Positions 11,785 through 24,480 are shown, counted from the stretch's first letter. The stretch: 64,000 nt of DNA from Xylogone sp. PMI_703 (GCA_021399445.1 JAJTUQ010000004.1:4526001-4590000), one strand, 5' to 3'. Notes: a model not told the origin generated them from the letters alone. Numbers and translations are program-made.

Positions 11785-13468
11785 ATGGGTGGTGAATCGC
11801 TTCAATTCACGGACGGAAGCATTCGTCAAGCTATAGAGAAAAGCATCGGAGACCACAAAGATGCAATAAAAAAGATCAATTATGCGGCGAGTTTTATCTA
11901 GCTCATCACAGGCTGCTGGGCGGCTAATGTGTCCGAGAGCAGATCTTTGAAAATCCAGAGTTAGCCTGGCATGAGCTCACGGCTCATGATGCCATTTGCG
12001 ACTATTTCGATTCCTTAGGCCCGGACTATACAGTCCATCGACAGGCGTATGATATCAAGACCAGCTTTTTAATTGAAGCCACCACGAGAGCTCCAAATAC
12101 CGTCACGATACCATCGGAATTGCAGCACAGGCGGCTTCGAACAATCGTGTATAATGCCGAGTACGATGCTCTCCCTCATATGGCGGTTGCCCCTGGCACC
12201 GATCCGCCCCAATACAAGTCTGCACATGCCTGCGGTCACAATCTAATTGCATCCGCATCAATTGCAGCCTTCATCGCCTGTTGGGAGACGCTGAAATTGA
12301 TGGGCTTGCCAGGCACCGTAAAGCTCCTTGGAACACCGGCGGAAGAGAGTGGTGGAGGAAAGATCAAGCTACTTCAGGCGGGAGCATATAACGGCGTCAG
12401 TGCTTGTATGATGGTTCACCCCGCACCGCTAGCTTCTGACAAGAGCTTGAGAGCCCTCGCCTTTACTAGGAGCCTTGCCTCGCAGAGATTGATTGTTGAT
12501 TTCGAAGGCGTGGCTTCGCACGCTGGACTTGCTCCTTGGCATGGAAAGAATGCTTTAGACGCCTTAGTTGTTTCCTATGCCGCAATCTCGGCACTCCGTC
12601 AGCAGTTGCACCCATCTTTGAGGGTGGCAGGCATCATTACCAATGGGGGAAAGGCTGCTAATATCATTCCAGACCACTCTAGAGCAGAATATAGTATCAG
12701 AGCTCCCTCCAGAAATGACTTGGACCGTCTGCGAGAGAAGGTCACTAAGTGCTTCGAATCGGGAGCACAAGCCACAGGATGTACTACGAATGTGAACAAG
12801 TATGTGATTGTGCTCTCAATACTGCCAGTGGATATCATGGTAATTTGATTTAGTGCACGAGCTGCTTACTGGGATATTATCTCCAATCCTCAGCTGTGCG
12901 AATATTTCACCAAGCGCATGAATGAGTTTGGTGTCAAGACGGTCTATGCCCTGCCCGAAATTACAGATGACCCGGGTGCTGCCAGCGACCAAGGCAAGAG
13001 ACCAAATGGTGTACAGAGATGACTTAGTATCTATATGCTGATTTCTTAACTCTAGGGAATGTCTCCCATTATTGCCCAGCTATGCAGGCTGCATTGTTCA
13101 TCGAAAGTGATGGTGCCGTCAATCATACGCCAGCATTCGCCAAAGCTGCCGGCACAGAGGACTCATTCACCAGAGCGATTGATTGCGCTAAAGGACTAGC
13201 AGCTGTTGGACTCGACGTTCTGGTTGATGCCCAAAAAGCTGCAGATGTACGCAAGTCATTTGTATCTGACGTCTCTGAAAAAGGAGCCACCGTTGCTCGT
13301 GAATTTGGGAATGAAGTTCCAAGTCAAAGTCAGATTGATAAGCTGTTGGCATTTCCTCCTCCTCCTGTCCAGGCGATGCTGAAAACTCCCGGAATATCGA
13401 GAGAACATATTATTGGAGCACTCATGGCAGCTGATATTTATCTCGATAAGAGCACGGGTTTGTTCTAG
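11785..13468 (+). CDS. M20-family amidohydrolase / dipeptidase (PM20D2-like)
   Basis: Four exons (11785-11890, 11938-12799, 12854-12993, 13056-13468) join in phase to 506 residues. The first intron has a GTTTTA donor and a GCTAAT branch site. Its removal creates the family text NYAAKQIFENPELAWHE. Metal-site features are visible: NAEYDALP followed by SAHACGHN, then a GTPAEE segment. The third intron begins with GC rather than GT (AAG|GCAAGA). The dimerisation-domain text SHAGLAPWHGKNALDAL is present. Relatives hydrolyse amide bonds in dipeptides or N-acylated amino acids and act in the cytosol. No signal peptide is seen. Length matches the Xaa-Arg dipeptidase/PM20D2 group, which is somewhat longer than bacterial aminoacylases because of the N-terminal helix. 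The substrate is unknown. Confidence 0.88.
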
Positions 13469-13862
13469 TCTCAACCAAACCCGCACCATGTTCACTATTA
13501 CCGCTCTCTGGAATATGTGGCCAACGGATTCCCGCAGTCACAAGTCCCGAGATTAAACAAAGCGATTAGAGGTATTTAAATCGGCCATGTCTATAAGATT
13601 CAGAAACAAGCTGGCCTACATGCTCTGGCTTATCAGCTTCACTACTAGAGGCGCATTATTAGACCCGAACTTGCCAGTTATATAACAACATTCATATCTA
13701 TAGTTCCACAAAATAACTTGTCTACAAATACATAAGGTTCTCAGCTAACATATTCCGAATTGGTAACCTTTCAACATTTTACATCATTAAAAGCCACCTA
13801 GTAACTCCTCATCATAACTTTTGTGTAAATTGTACCAGACACCCCTCTATACCCAAACGCTT
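13469..13862. other. Short convergent spacer
   Basis: This is the 3' region shared by the M20 gene (plus) and the BVMO gene (minus). It is AT-rich with no open frames of note, and polyadenylation signals for both genes would lie here. Confidence 0.4.
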
Positions 13863-15793
13863 CTATTGATAGCTCCAATGTGACATCAATGGGAATCTCG
13901 TAGTAAGCCAAAATCTCACAGAATTAAATGGATAAGAAAAGAAATTCCACCCCGTCTTAGGATCAGAAAAATGCTGAATATACTTATTAGCAATCGTATT
14001 TTCAATGTTTTCCTTCTGTATAAATTCAACTCACATTGAAACAGCTCTTAGTTAGAACTGTGCGCCGCAGTGCTCCTTGGACTGTGTTGCACCAGTCTCT
14101 CTCGGCATCTTCGTTGACTTCTACGAGCGCTGCACGCTTTTGGAGTATGGGCCGTGTAATTTTAATAATCAGATCCGCCGAGCTAGAAGAAGAGTCAGCA
14201 TGTTCCGTATATAAGGTGATGATGACGTATCAAGTTACCATTCTATTGAATATAGGACTGATGTGTGTCCTCTTCCTGAGTTTGGACCTAATAGGTAGAA
14301 TAGGTTTGGGAACTCATTCATGGCTACCGTGCTATAAGCCTCGATTCCTCCGAACTTATCCCAATGCTGCTTCATAGATATCCCGTTTCGACCAGTCACC
14401 GACTCTGCTCTCCATTGTGTGAACTCGAATCCAGTTGCTAGGATCTGGGTTATTGATCTATTAGTGAAATTTCTCAGATATGAGCTCATGCATGCAACTT
14501 ACGATTACATCAGCGGGATACTCCTTCCCTGAGGCTGTCAATACACTCTTCGGCCGTATAGAAGTAATTGTATCCTTTGTTAAAAGCACCTTAGGATTAT
14601 GTAATGTCTTTAGGTACTTATTGTCAAGAATTCTTCTCTAAATTTTAGTTAATAAACTCCGAGAACTATGAGACCATGTAGATTATAAACATTACCCTAC
14701 ACCCAAGGTCGTATTGAGGAGTGAGAAGTGGCCAGTAGCGCTCTGCTAAAAATTAGATAGGCAAGCTATGAAATATAGAGTGAGACAAACCTGGAGCAGA
14801 CTCTCGAACATAATTTTGACTTCTTGAAACTGCGTCATCCCTAAACCGTTGCCCAATTTTGTGATCGTAGAATTGGGCAAGTGACGTCTCAAGTATCCAA
14901 AAGACGAGCCATCGAATTAATAACAACACGAACGGTACATAACGAAAGACAGCACGTAAGAGCCAAGATATTCGAAGATTCGGCATGGGAACATAGTATT
15001 GTGGGCTCTGAGTCATGTAAGTTAGTGATGGTTCCTATTAGATAAATTCCTATACTTACTCGAATGAGTTGAGTGATACTCTCTACCTCGTCAACAATTG
15101 CAGGTACTAGCTGAGAAGCGGAACCTGTAATGCTTTTAGTTTTTATCATTCTCTCATGGTATCGTAAAGCCATAACATACAGCCATTGCCAATCACCACA
15201 ACATTCTGACCTTTGAGATCGTAGTCCTTATCCCACTTAGCAGTGTGGATCACAGGCCCTTCAAAATTTTCCAATCCAGGAAGAGTTGGGTATTTGGGGT
15301 TTGTGTATCCACCAACAGCCGATATAAGTATCTTTGCTTCATGAATGAAGGTCTTCCCAGTCCGAGTATCTTTCAAAAGGACGCGCCACCTTGAAGTCTT
15401 TTCTAACCACTGAGCCCCGGTCCATTCTGTGCAAAAGTTTATATGTGATGTAATATTATTTCGATGTGCAACACGTTGAAGATACTGAAGGATTTCACTC
15501 TGAGAGGGAAAGATGCTGGTGAAGTTTGGATTAGGAAACCAAGAGAGGGAGTAAAAGACAGCAGGAATATCCACCCCACAGCCAGGATCTATAAGCAATG
15601 TCAGCAAAGTGCAGCAGCTCTTCATATCATCGAAATTCTTACATTTATTTGCGGACCATGCACCCCCTAAATCAGAGGCTCTATCGTATATCACATAGTC
15701 AGTGAAACCCAGCTTCCGCTGGAGTTGACAAGCATAGTTGATACCGGAGAATCCGGCACCAATTATGACAACGTCGCTATATAATGTTTTCAT
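13863..15793 (-). CDS. Baeyer-Villiger flavin monooxygenase
   Basis: A multi-exon gene from ATG 15793 to TAG 13863, about 500 residues after removal of some eight short introns. The N-terminal FAD motif is GAGFSG. The first intron (WSANK|YPGCGVDIPAVFY) and the second after VVVIGNGC (GNGCSASQLVPAIV) restore family text. The full BVMO fingerprint FxGxxxHxxxW is present as FEGPVIHTAKW. A late ILATGFEF motif and the NLFYLLGPNSGRGHTS segment follow. The C-terminal exon ends with aromatic text (FWLTTRF) usual for these enzymes. The family inserts oxygen next to ketones using NADPH and O2, giving esters or lactones. A hydrophobic stretch near FVLLLIRWLVFWIL may touch membranes. The gene is divergent to a DUF1365 gene across 410 bp. 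Confidence 0.9.
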
Positions 15794-16203
15794 TGTTTTC
15801 CGATATACTTTTTGGTTATTACATGTTATTGACTCTATCTTGTTACGCTATATATGTTGCTCAGACTCCTGTTCCCGGTGGATCCCTAGCCGGACACGCC
15901 GTGCAACTTCCCAGCTGAAAAAACTAACTGCGCCTGCCACGATAAGCCAGCGCACGCAACTCCCACCTATAGCACACTGATTTCGGGGACTTCAAATTTT
16001 GTTTAGTTCCATACGTGGCTGTGTTATTAGTATCGTCGTCACAAAGATGATGTCGTTATCTAGCGCCCACCAAAGCGCAATTTATTTTATTGAGGTCGAG
16101 TCCTGCAATTTGTTAGTATATATTCATCCATGAAAGTTCAACTAATTGAGAACCAACTCCTCTCGCCTGGGCGATCTGATTTCCTACAATTCATTGTGCG
16201 ACT
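15794..16203. promoter_or_regulatory. Divergent promoter of BVMO and DUF1365 genes
   Basis: This 410-bp region lies between two ATG codons facing away from each other. A TATA-like TTAGTATATATTC occurs at about 16110-16122, roughly 90 bp before the DUF1365 start. It may hold shared operators, but no repeated motif was recognised by eye. Confidence 0.5.
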
Positions 16204-18511
16204 ATGGATAGTTTGGCTTTAAACCCTTCTTTACTGCTTTCATGCATTCTTCGGATTGCACTCGAAGGTAGCAATAATGTGCTACTAGCAGAGAACTTGT
16301 TAACCATACTTCTGCTTGTGTGGTCACCTTCACTATGGACCACATTCACGATTACCCTCACAGTATCTCTCGGCCTAGTGTTCTATGAGACACGATTGGA
16401 ATATATGAACCCCGACGGTAATGTTCGAGAAACTGGTCCAAATAACACGACAGGCATTGAGAATACCTTGCCCATCGCACATGAGTTGGAACAACTCGCC
16501 GATCATCCTATATCCAATCTCGGAGTGGGCATGTGTCCTTTCAAATTTCCAATATCCTCAGGTCCTATATATCAAGTTCCCAATTCGCCGCTGCCCATCA
16601 CTCAAAGCACTATCGAGCATACTAGTGAGACTAGCCATGGGCTTTATCGAGAAACATCAGATATAAGTGAGCTCCATGGAAGACCTATCCTGTTCCCTTG
16701 TCACTTGAAACATCACCGAGTTACACCATTCAAGGACAATTTCCAACATTCATACCTCTACGTGGGTATGCCTGTAGGATTACATGCTTGCTACAGTCCA
16801 ATACTTTCTGTCGACAAACCGCATGACCCAAAGAGTAAATGGCCGTTTCGGAGGGCTTGGTTCAACCTCAGAGCTCAGGATCACGCTATTCGAGGAGGAT
16901 CACACATGACAATGGCCCAGAAATTGAGGGAGTTTCTGCAATCTGAGGTAAGTAAAATATGATTCACAAACGTCTCCGGCTGTGGTTATGTTTCTAATAT
17001 CTAAATAATTCCATAGGGGGCCGATCCAAAAGAGTGGTCTTACGCCTACATGCTGACAGTGCCATCAGTCAACGGACAAGTCGACAATCCCTTGGGGTTC
17101 TGGTACCTATATACTGCTGATCGGGAACTAACAGCAATCGTCCCTGAACTCAACACGTCCTATGGAGAGCGGCGTATGTGGCTTGTCCGCCAATCTCTTC
17201 CACGAAAGGCTGAAAGCACGAAACAAACAAAGAGTCCGTATGCTTTTCGAGGATCTTTTGGGAAAGACATTCATGTTTCTCCATTCATGCCTCTTTATGG
17301 AGGTTACACTATTGATACCTGTGATCCTTGTGCGACTCCGTTAGGCAAATTGAATATACTGGTTACTCTTACAAAACCTGAGGGGGGTCCTCTTTTGGTT
17401 ACTCGCGTCAGTTCAAGTGCTCCAGGACTAGATGCATCGCAAGCATCTTTTTGGGAGAAGATATCTTTTATTGCACGCTGGTGGTATGTGCCAACGTGTA
17501 CCGTCATGACTTACAGGATTCTTGCGGAAGCCGCGCGCATCTACCTGAAAGCTCCTCGAACTTGGACAAGACCAGAACCGACAAAGACAGCATTAGGTAA
17601 ACCTGCCAGAGCAGTTGAAAGGTACGATGTATTTCTATTTTTCGGTATAATATTTCTAACATGCTTTTAGAACCTTAGAGAGGAGCTTTCGCCAGATACT
17701 TAAAACAATAGTGGAGAACCATTCATCACCAATATCAGTAACTTATGTTACTCCAGGAGAACATAGCCATAAGTCAGAAACATTTCATTCTCTCACAGTA
17801 CTTTCCGCTAGAAATAAAGTTCCAACAGTCACTTCCGGAACAGTCACACCTCCAGATTCTTCCGCAGACGGCATAAAGATCACACTACAAGTAATAAGTC
17901 CCATATTTTACTCACGGTTCTTTCACTACAAGTCGCCACAAGCAGCATTTGCTAGCGAGCTCCTCGATGATGCTCGTACGCGAACATTGTGGTCATCCGA
18001 TCCTACTCTCTTCGCATCTATTTTGGAGCAAGACACCACATTCAACTCACCCCAGAACAAGACTTCCTTGTTATACCCTTCTAATAGCAACAAATGGCAC
18101 TGGTGGCTCATCTTTCTCCTCCGGGCAGCACCGGTTGCTACCAACTATCCTCGTTCAACGCCATACGAGTCTTTCAAAGGGCTATCTGATATAGACCGCT
18201 GGGTGTTACAAAACTGCTCTCCTGAAGAAGTGAGGGGTTACCGACGAGCAACATTTCGGATTTTCCTAGGAGAGTGGATTGGAGGGGCAATATGGCCGTT
18301 GAGTCAGTTTTCTAGCGATCTGGAACCCTTTGGGCTAAGTAGAGACGCTGTATTACGCATCTACGACGCGATTATCAAGTCTGTTGTGTTTACTGGTATT
18401 GTAGAGGCAGCAGTAAGGCATCATGAAGGGTACGGTACCTTATCTATGAGCATGGTAGGATGGATAATATCGGGAGTTAATCTCTGGGCTTGTCTAAAGG
18501 CTTGTATGTAG
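16204..18511 (+). CDS. DUF1365-domain protein, membrane-anchored
   Basis: Three exons (16204-16947, 17017-17621, 17671-18511) join in phase to 729 residues. The N-terminus has two hydrophobic segments within residues about 5-65 (LLLSCILRIAL, then LLTILLLVWS and FTITLTVSLGLVFYE). The DUF1365 part starts near residue 163 with LFPCHLKHHRVTPFKDNF and YLYVGMPVGL. It runs through the second exon (LGFWYLYTADRELTAIVPELN) to the HVSPFMPLYGGY and LARWWY-like segments. A long C-terminal region of exon 3 is fungal-specific. In bacteria DUF1365 genes sit with FAD-dependent oxidoreductases and cyclopropane-fatty-acyl synthase-like methyltransferases, suggesting lipid work, but the biochemical role is not established. 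Here the partner is a BVMO on the shared promoter. Hydrophobic helices near the C-terminus suggest an endomembrane location. Confidence 0.88.
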
Positions 18512-19460
18512 GTTTTGGGTAACTTAAAAAAAGAAGTAGCTTCAACTTTCCATCCTATGTTTCCGTACAGTAATTTCTACTGTACCTAGAACAAAAAAGT
18601 CTATACCAATAGCTAAGCCTCAGCCGGACTGCAGCCCGAGCGACGGAATGCGCCTCAGGTAGCCACCGCTGCAGATCAGGGTCCACTGACAACACATCGC
18701 AGCCAGCCACCGAGACCGTAAAATTAACCAGTAGTTAGAACTCTCGGCGGATAAACCTCGAATCAACCCTTCACTTATTTATGATTAGCATAGCTGATCG
18801 CGTGTTGATCGTGTTCTACTCGCTAGATTTACGATTTCTCGATGGGATGGCGCGCGCATACTTATACTCACAGTTACTAGTACTTTTCCACTAAAAAGCA
18901 ACACGACAATCTACGGAGCAAAATACGATATTAGGACTTTCTACAGATTTTGTCGTCGGTAAACCATCGTATAAGGCTAAGAATTTCGTAGAAAGGGATA
19001 CGTCCGAACGAAGAGCCAAGCCGGCTGGTCCATTAGCTACTCGACTGGGATGGACATTGCCCTATGGCTTAGAGGTCTGAACGTAATTGTCCACGGTATC
19101 GCATCACTCGGTATAGAGTATTTGCGGGGCATATATCAACTACTTTAAACATTGAAATCGGAAATAAGTCCGCTCCAACTCATATCAACTTGAAACTGCA
19201 GCTCCATTGCATGACTGCTGAATACACTGGCGGAGTATTTGAAAGTTCTGATACAGATGCTCGTAGTTTTAATTAGAATTTGGGCTAATTTTGTCCCGCA
19301 GAGAATCTATCTTAGGTGCATTCTAACTCGTTATAGCCTCCGTTTAGGAGTGGATTTAGGGAATTGAAACGACATTAGGAGAATTGGAGACACATATAAG
19401 AGCATGAGTAGCCCAAGTGCTTCCAGTTGTTGCTACGATCAATCTTAGACGAACATATTC
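18512..19460. other. Intergenic
   Basis: This 950-bp convergent spacer between the DUF1365 and P450 genes has a GC-richer patch at about 18620-18720. No gene, repeat or RNA is recognised. Confidence 0.4.
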
Positions 19461-21148
19461 TCACTTCCGCTCAGTAATAGTCACTTTTAATGGCCCTTTC
19501 TGCCACAAGATATACATCTCTTGATTTTCCCAATTTTCTGTGCCTGGTGTCAAATGGAGGTCAAAATTCCATAGGATTCGAGCGAGAATGAGACGCATCT
19601 CCGCATATGCCAAACTGTATTTCATTGAGGCTCTATTCTTCCGATGTTTCGAGGAATCCATGACGGGCAACTCACCTCTGACCAATACAATTTCGAGGGC
19701 CAACAGAGAAAGGCTGTAGTGAATCCTTATTATCAGATGCGAAGCGGGGATCATCGAGGAAGCGTTCAGGGTTAAAAGAGTTTGGCTCAACGAAGTTCTT
19801 GGAGGTGTGATAGGTTGCATACTGATTCACCGACACTAGTGTCTTTTTGTCTTTAGCACAGTGGTATTGCTTTTGAAAAAAACGGGCTTAAGAGAGGTAG
19901 GAAACATACTTTTGGAGGGACCCATCTGTTGTTGATGACGGCGCCTCCCGCTGGAATCTTTCGGGGAAGACCAACAGGCACAGGCGGATACATACGCATA
20001 CCCTCCTCCAGAACCGCCAACAGGTATTTTAGATTACCAGCAGTAGTTAAGGTGATTTGTTTTTCACTACTAAAAGACCCACGGATTTCGTCAACTAGTT
20101 TCTTCATGGTCTCCGGATTCTTCAAAAGATAGTATGTGGTGCCTGACAAGAGCGTCGCGGTGGTTTCTGAGCCTGCGATAATGATTGCATTTGCGCTGCT
20201 TTGGATCTCCGGGACAGTCATGCCTCTTTCATCGTTGTATTTCACGATGTATGACATAAAATCTGCGCGGTCTGTTACACGGTCTAGGCGTTTCTGAGTT
20301 TTATCTATTATCATCTGCATATGATAATCCCTTGTTTCAATCAATTTCTTCGGCGCCAGGGCTAACATCAACTTTGCGGCACCTGGAAACAGACTAGCAG
20401 TGCTAAATATGGTGGCAGCCTTGATGCTCGAAAACAAGATGCTGACCCAAGGATGGTAGTTCCGATCTGCAAGGCAATCGAAAGATTCACCAAACATCAG
20501 ATCGCTGATGATATCAAACGTAGTCCAGTTATACCAGTCGACAATATCAAGCTCAGTTTTCCCACCGCCACTACTCTCGCGAAGGCGCTGAATAAGTAAA
20601 TCTATGTAAATTCGCATCAGAGGTTCCTGTTCTCTCAGGGCTTTTTCAGAGAAGGCATAAGATATAAGCTTGCGTATACGTGTGTGATTAACTGCATCTG
20701 CCGTGATGATACTATGCACGCCTCCTGGGGGAGATGTATAGAAGTACGGATCTTTGGGGAGCTGTCCTTGCCCGCCACGGTGCCCGTAGATGTCCTTCCA
20801 TGCCTCAGCATTATTATAGGATAGTTCATTGGGACCAATCCGCACGACATCTCCATACTTCTCGTGAAGGTTCAAGACATAGTAACTGAGTTTGCCCGTA
20901 AGAAGAGCCCGTACACGAGGTATGTGAGTGGCGCATGACCAGAAGGGACCAGGATAAGAGGAAAGTGGATGGAAGTAGACGTTATATGTCAGATACGCTA
21001 TAATGATGATCGGGATCTAGACGGATTTTATTAGTATGAGTATTCAGATGCACCATAGTATACTCACTAGAGTAGTAAACAAGAGAGTGAATATCCCACA
21101 TCTCGTTCGAATATCGGAATATTGTCCGAAAATTTCACTTAACTCCAT
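19461..21148 (-). CDS. Cytochrome P450 monooxygenase
   Basis: Four exons (21148-21068, 21016-19910, 19842-19676, 19632-19461) join in phase to 508 residues. The N-terminus has a membrane helix ([19 protein letters not shown]) and a proline-rich hinge ([12 protein letters not shown]), so the enzyme sits on the ER facing the cytosol. The I-helix AGSETTAT, the ExxR (EEGMR), the PERF segment and the heme loop [10 protein letters not shown] with Cys about 448 are all present. Overall text ([17 protein letters not shown]) resembles fungal CYP65/CYP3-like families such as isotrichodermin C-15 hydroxylases. That points to specialised metabolism or xenobiotic oxidation. The last intron is only 43 bp. 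The substrate cannot be told from sequence. Confidence 0.93.
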
Positions 21149-22402
21149 CTCTCACGTGTAAATTCACGTAAAAGGTAGATATCAGAAAGTGCCTAAGAAT
21201 AAATGGTACATGGAAAAGGCTCTGTTGTGTACAACTATGTTCTTGTCTCAGTGAAGAAGGCTACGGCTGTCATGCCGTGCCCCGCCGTGTCCTCCGAAAC
21301 TCTTGAACTCTCCACGCTCAGCACGGATATTATCTATCACACTGCTCCTATTGAGGCTCGAAATATTGAGCTAGTAGGGTCGGATCTCAAGGTCAGAGTT
21401 CCGCAGGATGTCAATCAATATTGAAGTGCCGCAGTATGCCAGCAAGGACTCGCACTTTATACAAGCTCGGCGTTAATCATTCGCTTGCGAATCAGCGTTT
21501 CATCCAACGATTGTTCAATGGAGTAATTGCAATTATCATTGTAACCATACCATAATAAGGTAAATTTTGTTGGTTTAACCTCTTGATATTTGAAATTCAG
21601 CGGAACTCCATAGGGACGAGGAAAGTCTGTTTAATGAAGATCATGCACTATTCTGGTATCATCTTTCCATCATGAAGGGAGCCCGTCCAGATTGACGATT
21701 ATTTAGTGCTCAGCCCCCAATGGTTGAAAAGCCACGAAGAAAGAAACAAATGTTCTCGGCGTTGTACCCATTCAGTTGTCTCTGCTTACGAAGTTAAACA
21801 TAACATGTCTCCACAATTCAGTACAACTGTACCATTCATAAGAATGGGGAGAAGAGGAAACGGGAGAAAGATATCAGGATACTGTAACAGGTTACGGGGA
21901 GAACAACGCATTGTTCCGGTAGAGTTGTTGCATTGCAGAGATTTCTGGAACTGGAAGGTGTCATTAAACCAGGGTAATCGGTCCAGGATTCGTAAGCTCT
22001 GTTATGGGGCAAGCAAGCTTCCAGAATTCGCGCAGTTGTTGGTTGAGATTAGTGTTCTCGAGTTCTCATTGGTGCAAACGACTGTGGCCACCAACATTGA
22101 AGTGTTGGTTTACTTGTGATTGCTGCGGAAGTAATCCGTGACAAATTCAGGGGCAACTGCGCATCATTACTACATATATTTCAGCGCGACGGAATTGAAC
22201 TCAAATCCATCCCGTTTTAAAATTTGTTGGATATCCATAACAGATTACACCGCGTGTCTAGACTCTGAGCCCCTTGATGCTGGGATACCATGTACCACGC
22301 CGAAATAGTGAAGGGCAGGGTCCAAATAAGAGTACGGACATTGTGTTAAAGGTATTTAATTTTCTAGACTTTACTATCGACTTTCTTTCAACTACATTCG
22401 TG
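21149..22402. other. Intergenic / unassigned
   Basis: 1.25 kb between the divergent P450 and rhodopsin-domain genes. Open frames at 21203-21424 and 21706-22119 (plus) lack family signatures and have a non-protein-like composition. The two promoters lie here. Confidence 0.35.
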
Positions 22403-23655
22403 ATGTTAAATGATCAGCAGCATTCGTTACTAGGTGTTTTGATAGCGTTCACTGTGCTAACTTGCATCACAGTAGGCTTACGATGTTATGTCCGCATATG
22501 GCTTGTCAAGTCAGTTGGTATTGATGACTGGTTCATGCTTGCCTCACTAGTAAGTTGTGCCACGGAAATATGCACTCTGGTAGATACGCTAACAAATCTA
22601 TGTAGATCGGATTTGTCCTTCTCTGTTCTCTGCTCATTGTTGGAGTCCACTATGGCTTAGGACAGCATGCGGCATTACTACAGCCAGCAGATGCTATACA
22701 AGCAGCAAAGATCAGTACCAATCATATTAATCTATAGAACTAAAGTAGAATAACTTACGATCACAGTATTTAATCATTGGGGAATTAGTATACATATTTG
22801 ATTCGGGGCTCATAAAATGCAGCGTTGGGCTACTTCTACTTCGACTCTTTTCTACTAAACCGCCTTACCGCTATATTATCATTGGATCTATCGGAGTAGT
22901 CGCGGTATGGACCTTGGTAACCTTCTTGATCGTCGCCTTCCAGTGCCGTCCTCTCAGTCTCGCTTGGAACCCATTTGGGAAAGGGACGTGCATGCCGGCC
23001 ATTGAGATTACACGTCTTGGATATGCATTTTCCGCTCTCGATATTGCATCCGACTTCTTGTATGCTTTACTACCAATACCTATACTGTATGAGGTCCAGC
23101 TATCGTGGCAAGTCAAAGCATCTGTTTCATTCGTTCTCAGTCTTGGTATTCTGTAGGTTAACTCCTATGAGCTGCAACTACATATAATTATACTTTATTA
23201 ATTATAATCAGTACGAGTGCTGCTACCATTGTCCGCCTTAAGCACCTGATTGCATTGACCGACGAGCAAGACGTTCTATGTAAGCCTGCCTCCTGAAGAC
23301 AGTATGCAACTCAGCTAATGTCACAGTCACCATATGCGTATCCCAGATGTGGTCGGTTCTTGAATGCGGAATAGGCATTACAGCCGGCTCTATTGCTTCC
23401 TTACGCCCACTTATGAGATATATACATATATCCGGCTTTACGAGCAATGGGGGCGAGCCATCTCAGGAGCTCAGCAATTTACAAAGCAGCAAGGCCAATG
23501 CAAATAAGTTGGGATATATCAGGCAGAAGGACATCATAGGGCAAAGAATAGTCAGAAATAAAGCTACGGAGAATGATAATGGTAGCCAGGAACTGATCTT
23601 GGAACAGCATCAAATCCACAAGAAGACAGACATCGATATATCTTATCAAAGCTAG
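22403..23655 (+). CDS. Rhodopsin-domain (PTH11-like) membrane protein, damaged splice donor
   Basis: Five exons (22403-22549, 22606-22710, 22767-23152, 23212-23279, 23327-23655) give a continuous 344-residue frame. The family pattern is clear: helix 1 (HSLLGVLIAFTVLTCITVGL), IDDWFMLASL, YGLGQHAALLQPAD, GLIKCSVGLLLLRLF and PLSLAWNPFGKGTCM. Then come a long helix with ALDIASDFLYALLPIPIL and the closing WSVLECGIGITAGSIASLRPL. Such seven-helix proteins (the fungal 'rhodopsin domain', near PTH11) sit in the plasma membrane and are suspected sensors of surface or host cues. The second intron (22711-22766) begins AT (AAG|ATCAGT) rather than GT. If it is not spliced, translation ends after about 92 residues. 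The C-terminal tail is hydrophilic. Confidence 0.8.
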
Positions 23656-23937
23656 TCATTGGGTATCTTCCTCGATTTTTTCTTTCACCTCTTGTGCTAT
23701 TGATAATCTCGTAAAAATCAATCGTAACACGGGATAACGATAATCTCTAAGTCTCATTTATTCTTTACAATAGGACATCCATTTTCAATAGTCAATAGCG
23801 ATAATAAAACCCCAGCTAACGAAAATCCAATGAAGGAAGCTTTGGAAATTTATCTATCTAGTAGCCCGATCGAGGTATGCAAAGATTTTTATGTCCATTA
23901 CAGATCGTTAAGAGTTACTTCGGAGTACTGCAGGACC

Positions 23938-24480
23938 TCATGATTGAGAATCTCTCTCTTTCTGCGCTCTTAACGCAAAATTAAAGAACGACTTCAGATA
24001 TATGCTTATGACGTAGAGCGCTCTCACGGGATCCTTTACCCTGAGAAGTCCTCCGTGAGCCTTTGCCATTTGGTCCAGGACTTGAGGAATGATGATGGCG
24101 ACGTCGCCAAAATCACCATGGCTTGTGCCATTGATCTTAATAGCTTCCCTCCAGACTAGTGACCACATGGCCGCAAGGCCTACCAGCTGTGGTAAAGCTG
24201 ATTTGGAGTGGTATAAATGCAGTAACAAGGCTGGAAAAATAGAGTGAACCATAGCAAAACATATTTCATTTAAGTAAGAGTTTCTTAACTAGATTCAAGA
24301 CAATACTCGGAGAGGTTGGATGTCTAAGTCATATGTTCGTTCATTTCCCTATGTTTCGAAGCTCACTTACTTCGTACATAGCGAGTGATATGCGGCAGAT
24401 CTAGAGCAGACATTATAAGAGTATACAGAGATACTAGATGGCGGTTGTGTAAAGACATTATCGAACCTGGGATCATTTAC
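23938..24480 (-). pseudogene. Unidentified degraded gene
   Basis: A terminal open frame (24252-23938) has protein-like text: LLLHLYHSKSALPQLVGLAA, then an IIIPQVLDQMAKAHGG segment, and LKSFFNFALRAQKE before the stop. Upstream on the same strand, at about 24480-24380, an RHLVSLYTLIMSALDLPHIT line is readable. It is followed by a GTAAGT..TTAG intron (about 24376-24330) and VLNLVKKLLL. Between that and NEICFAMVHSIFP the frame slips by one base near 24270. The family is not recognised. Hydrophobic text of this sort recalls the C-terminal regions of fungal zinc-cluster regulators, but no DNA-binding part is present. Confidence 0.3.

Noticed and set aside
21706..22119. Plus frame of about 137 codons
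   Set aside because: No family resemblance, unusual composition and no support for splicing; could be chance.
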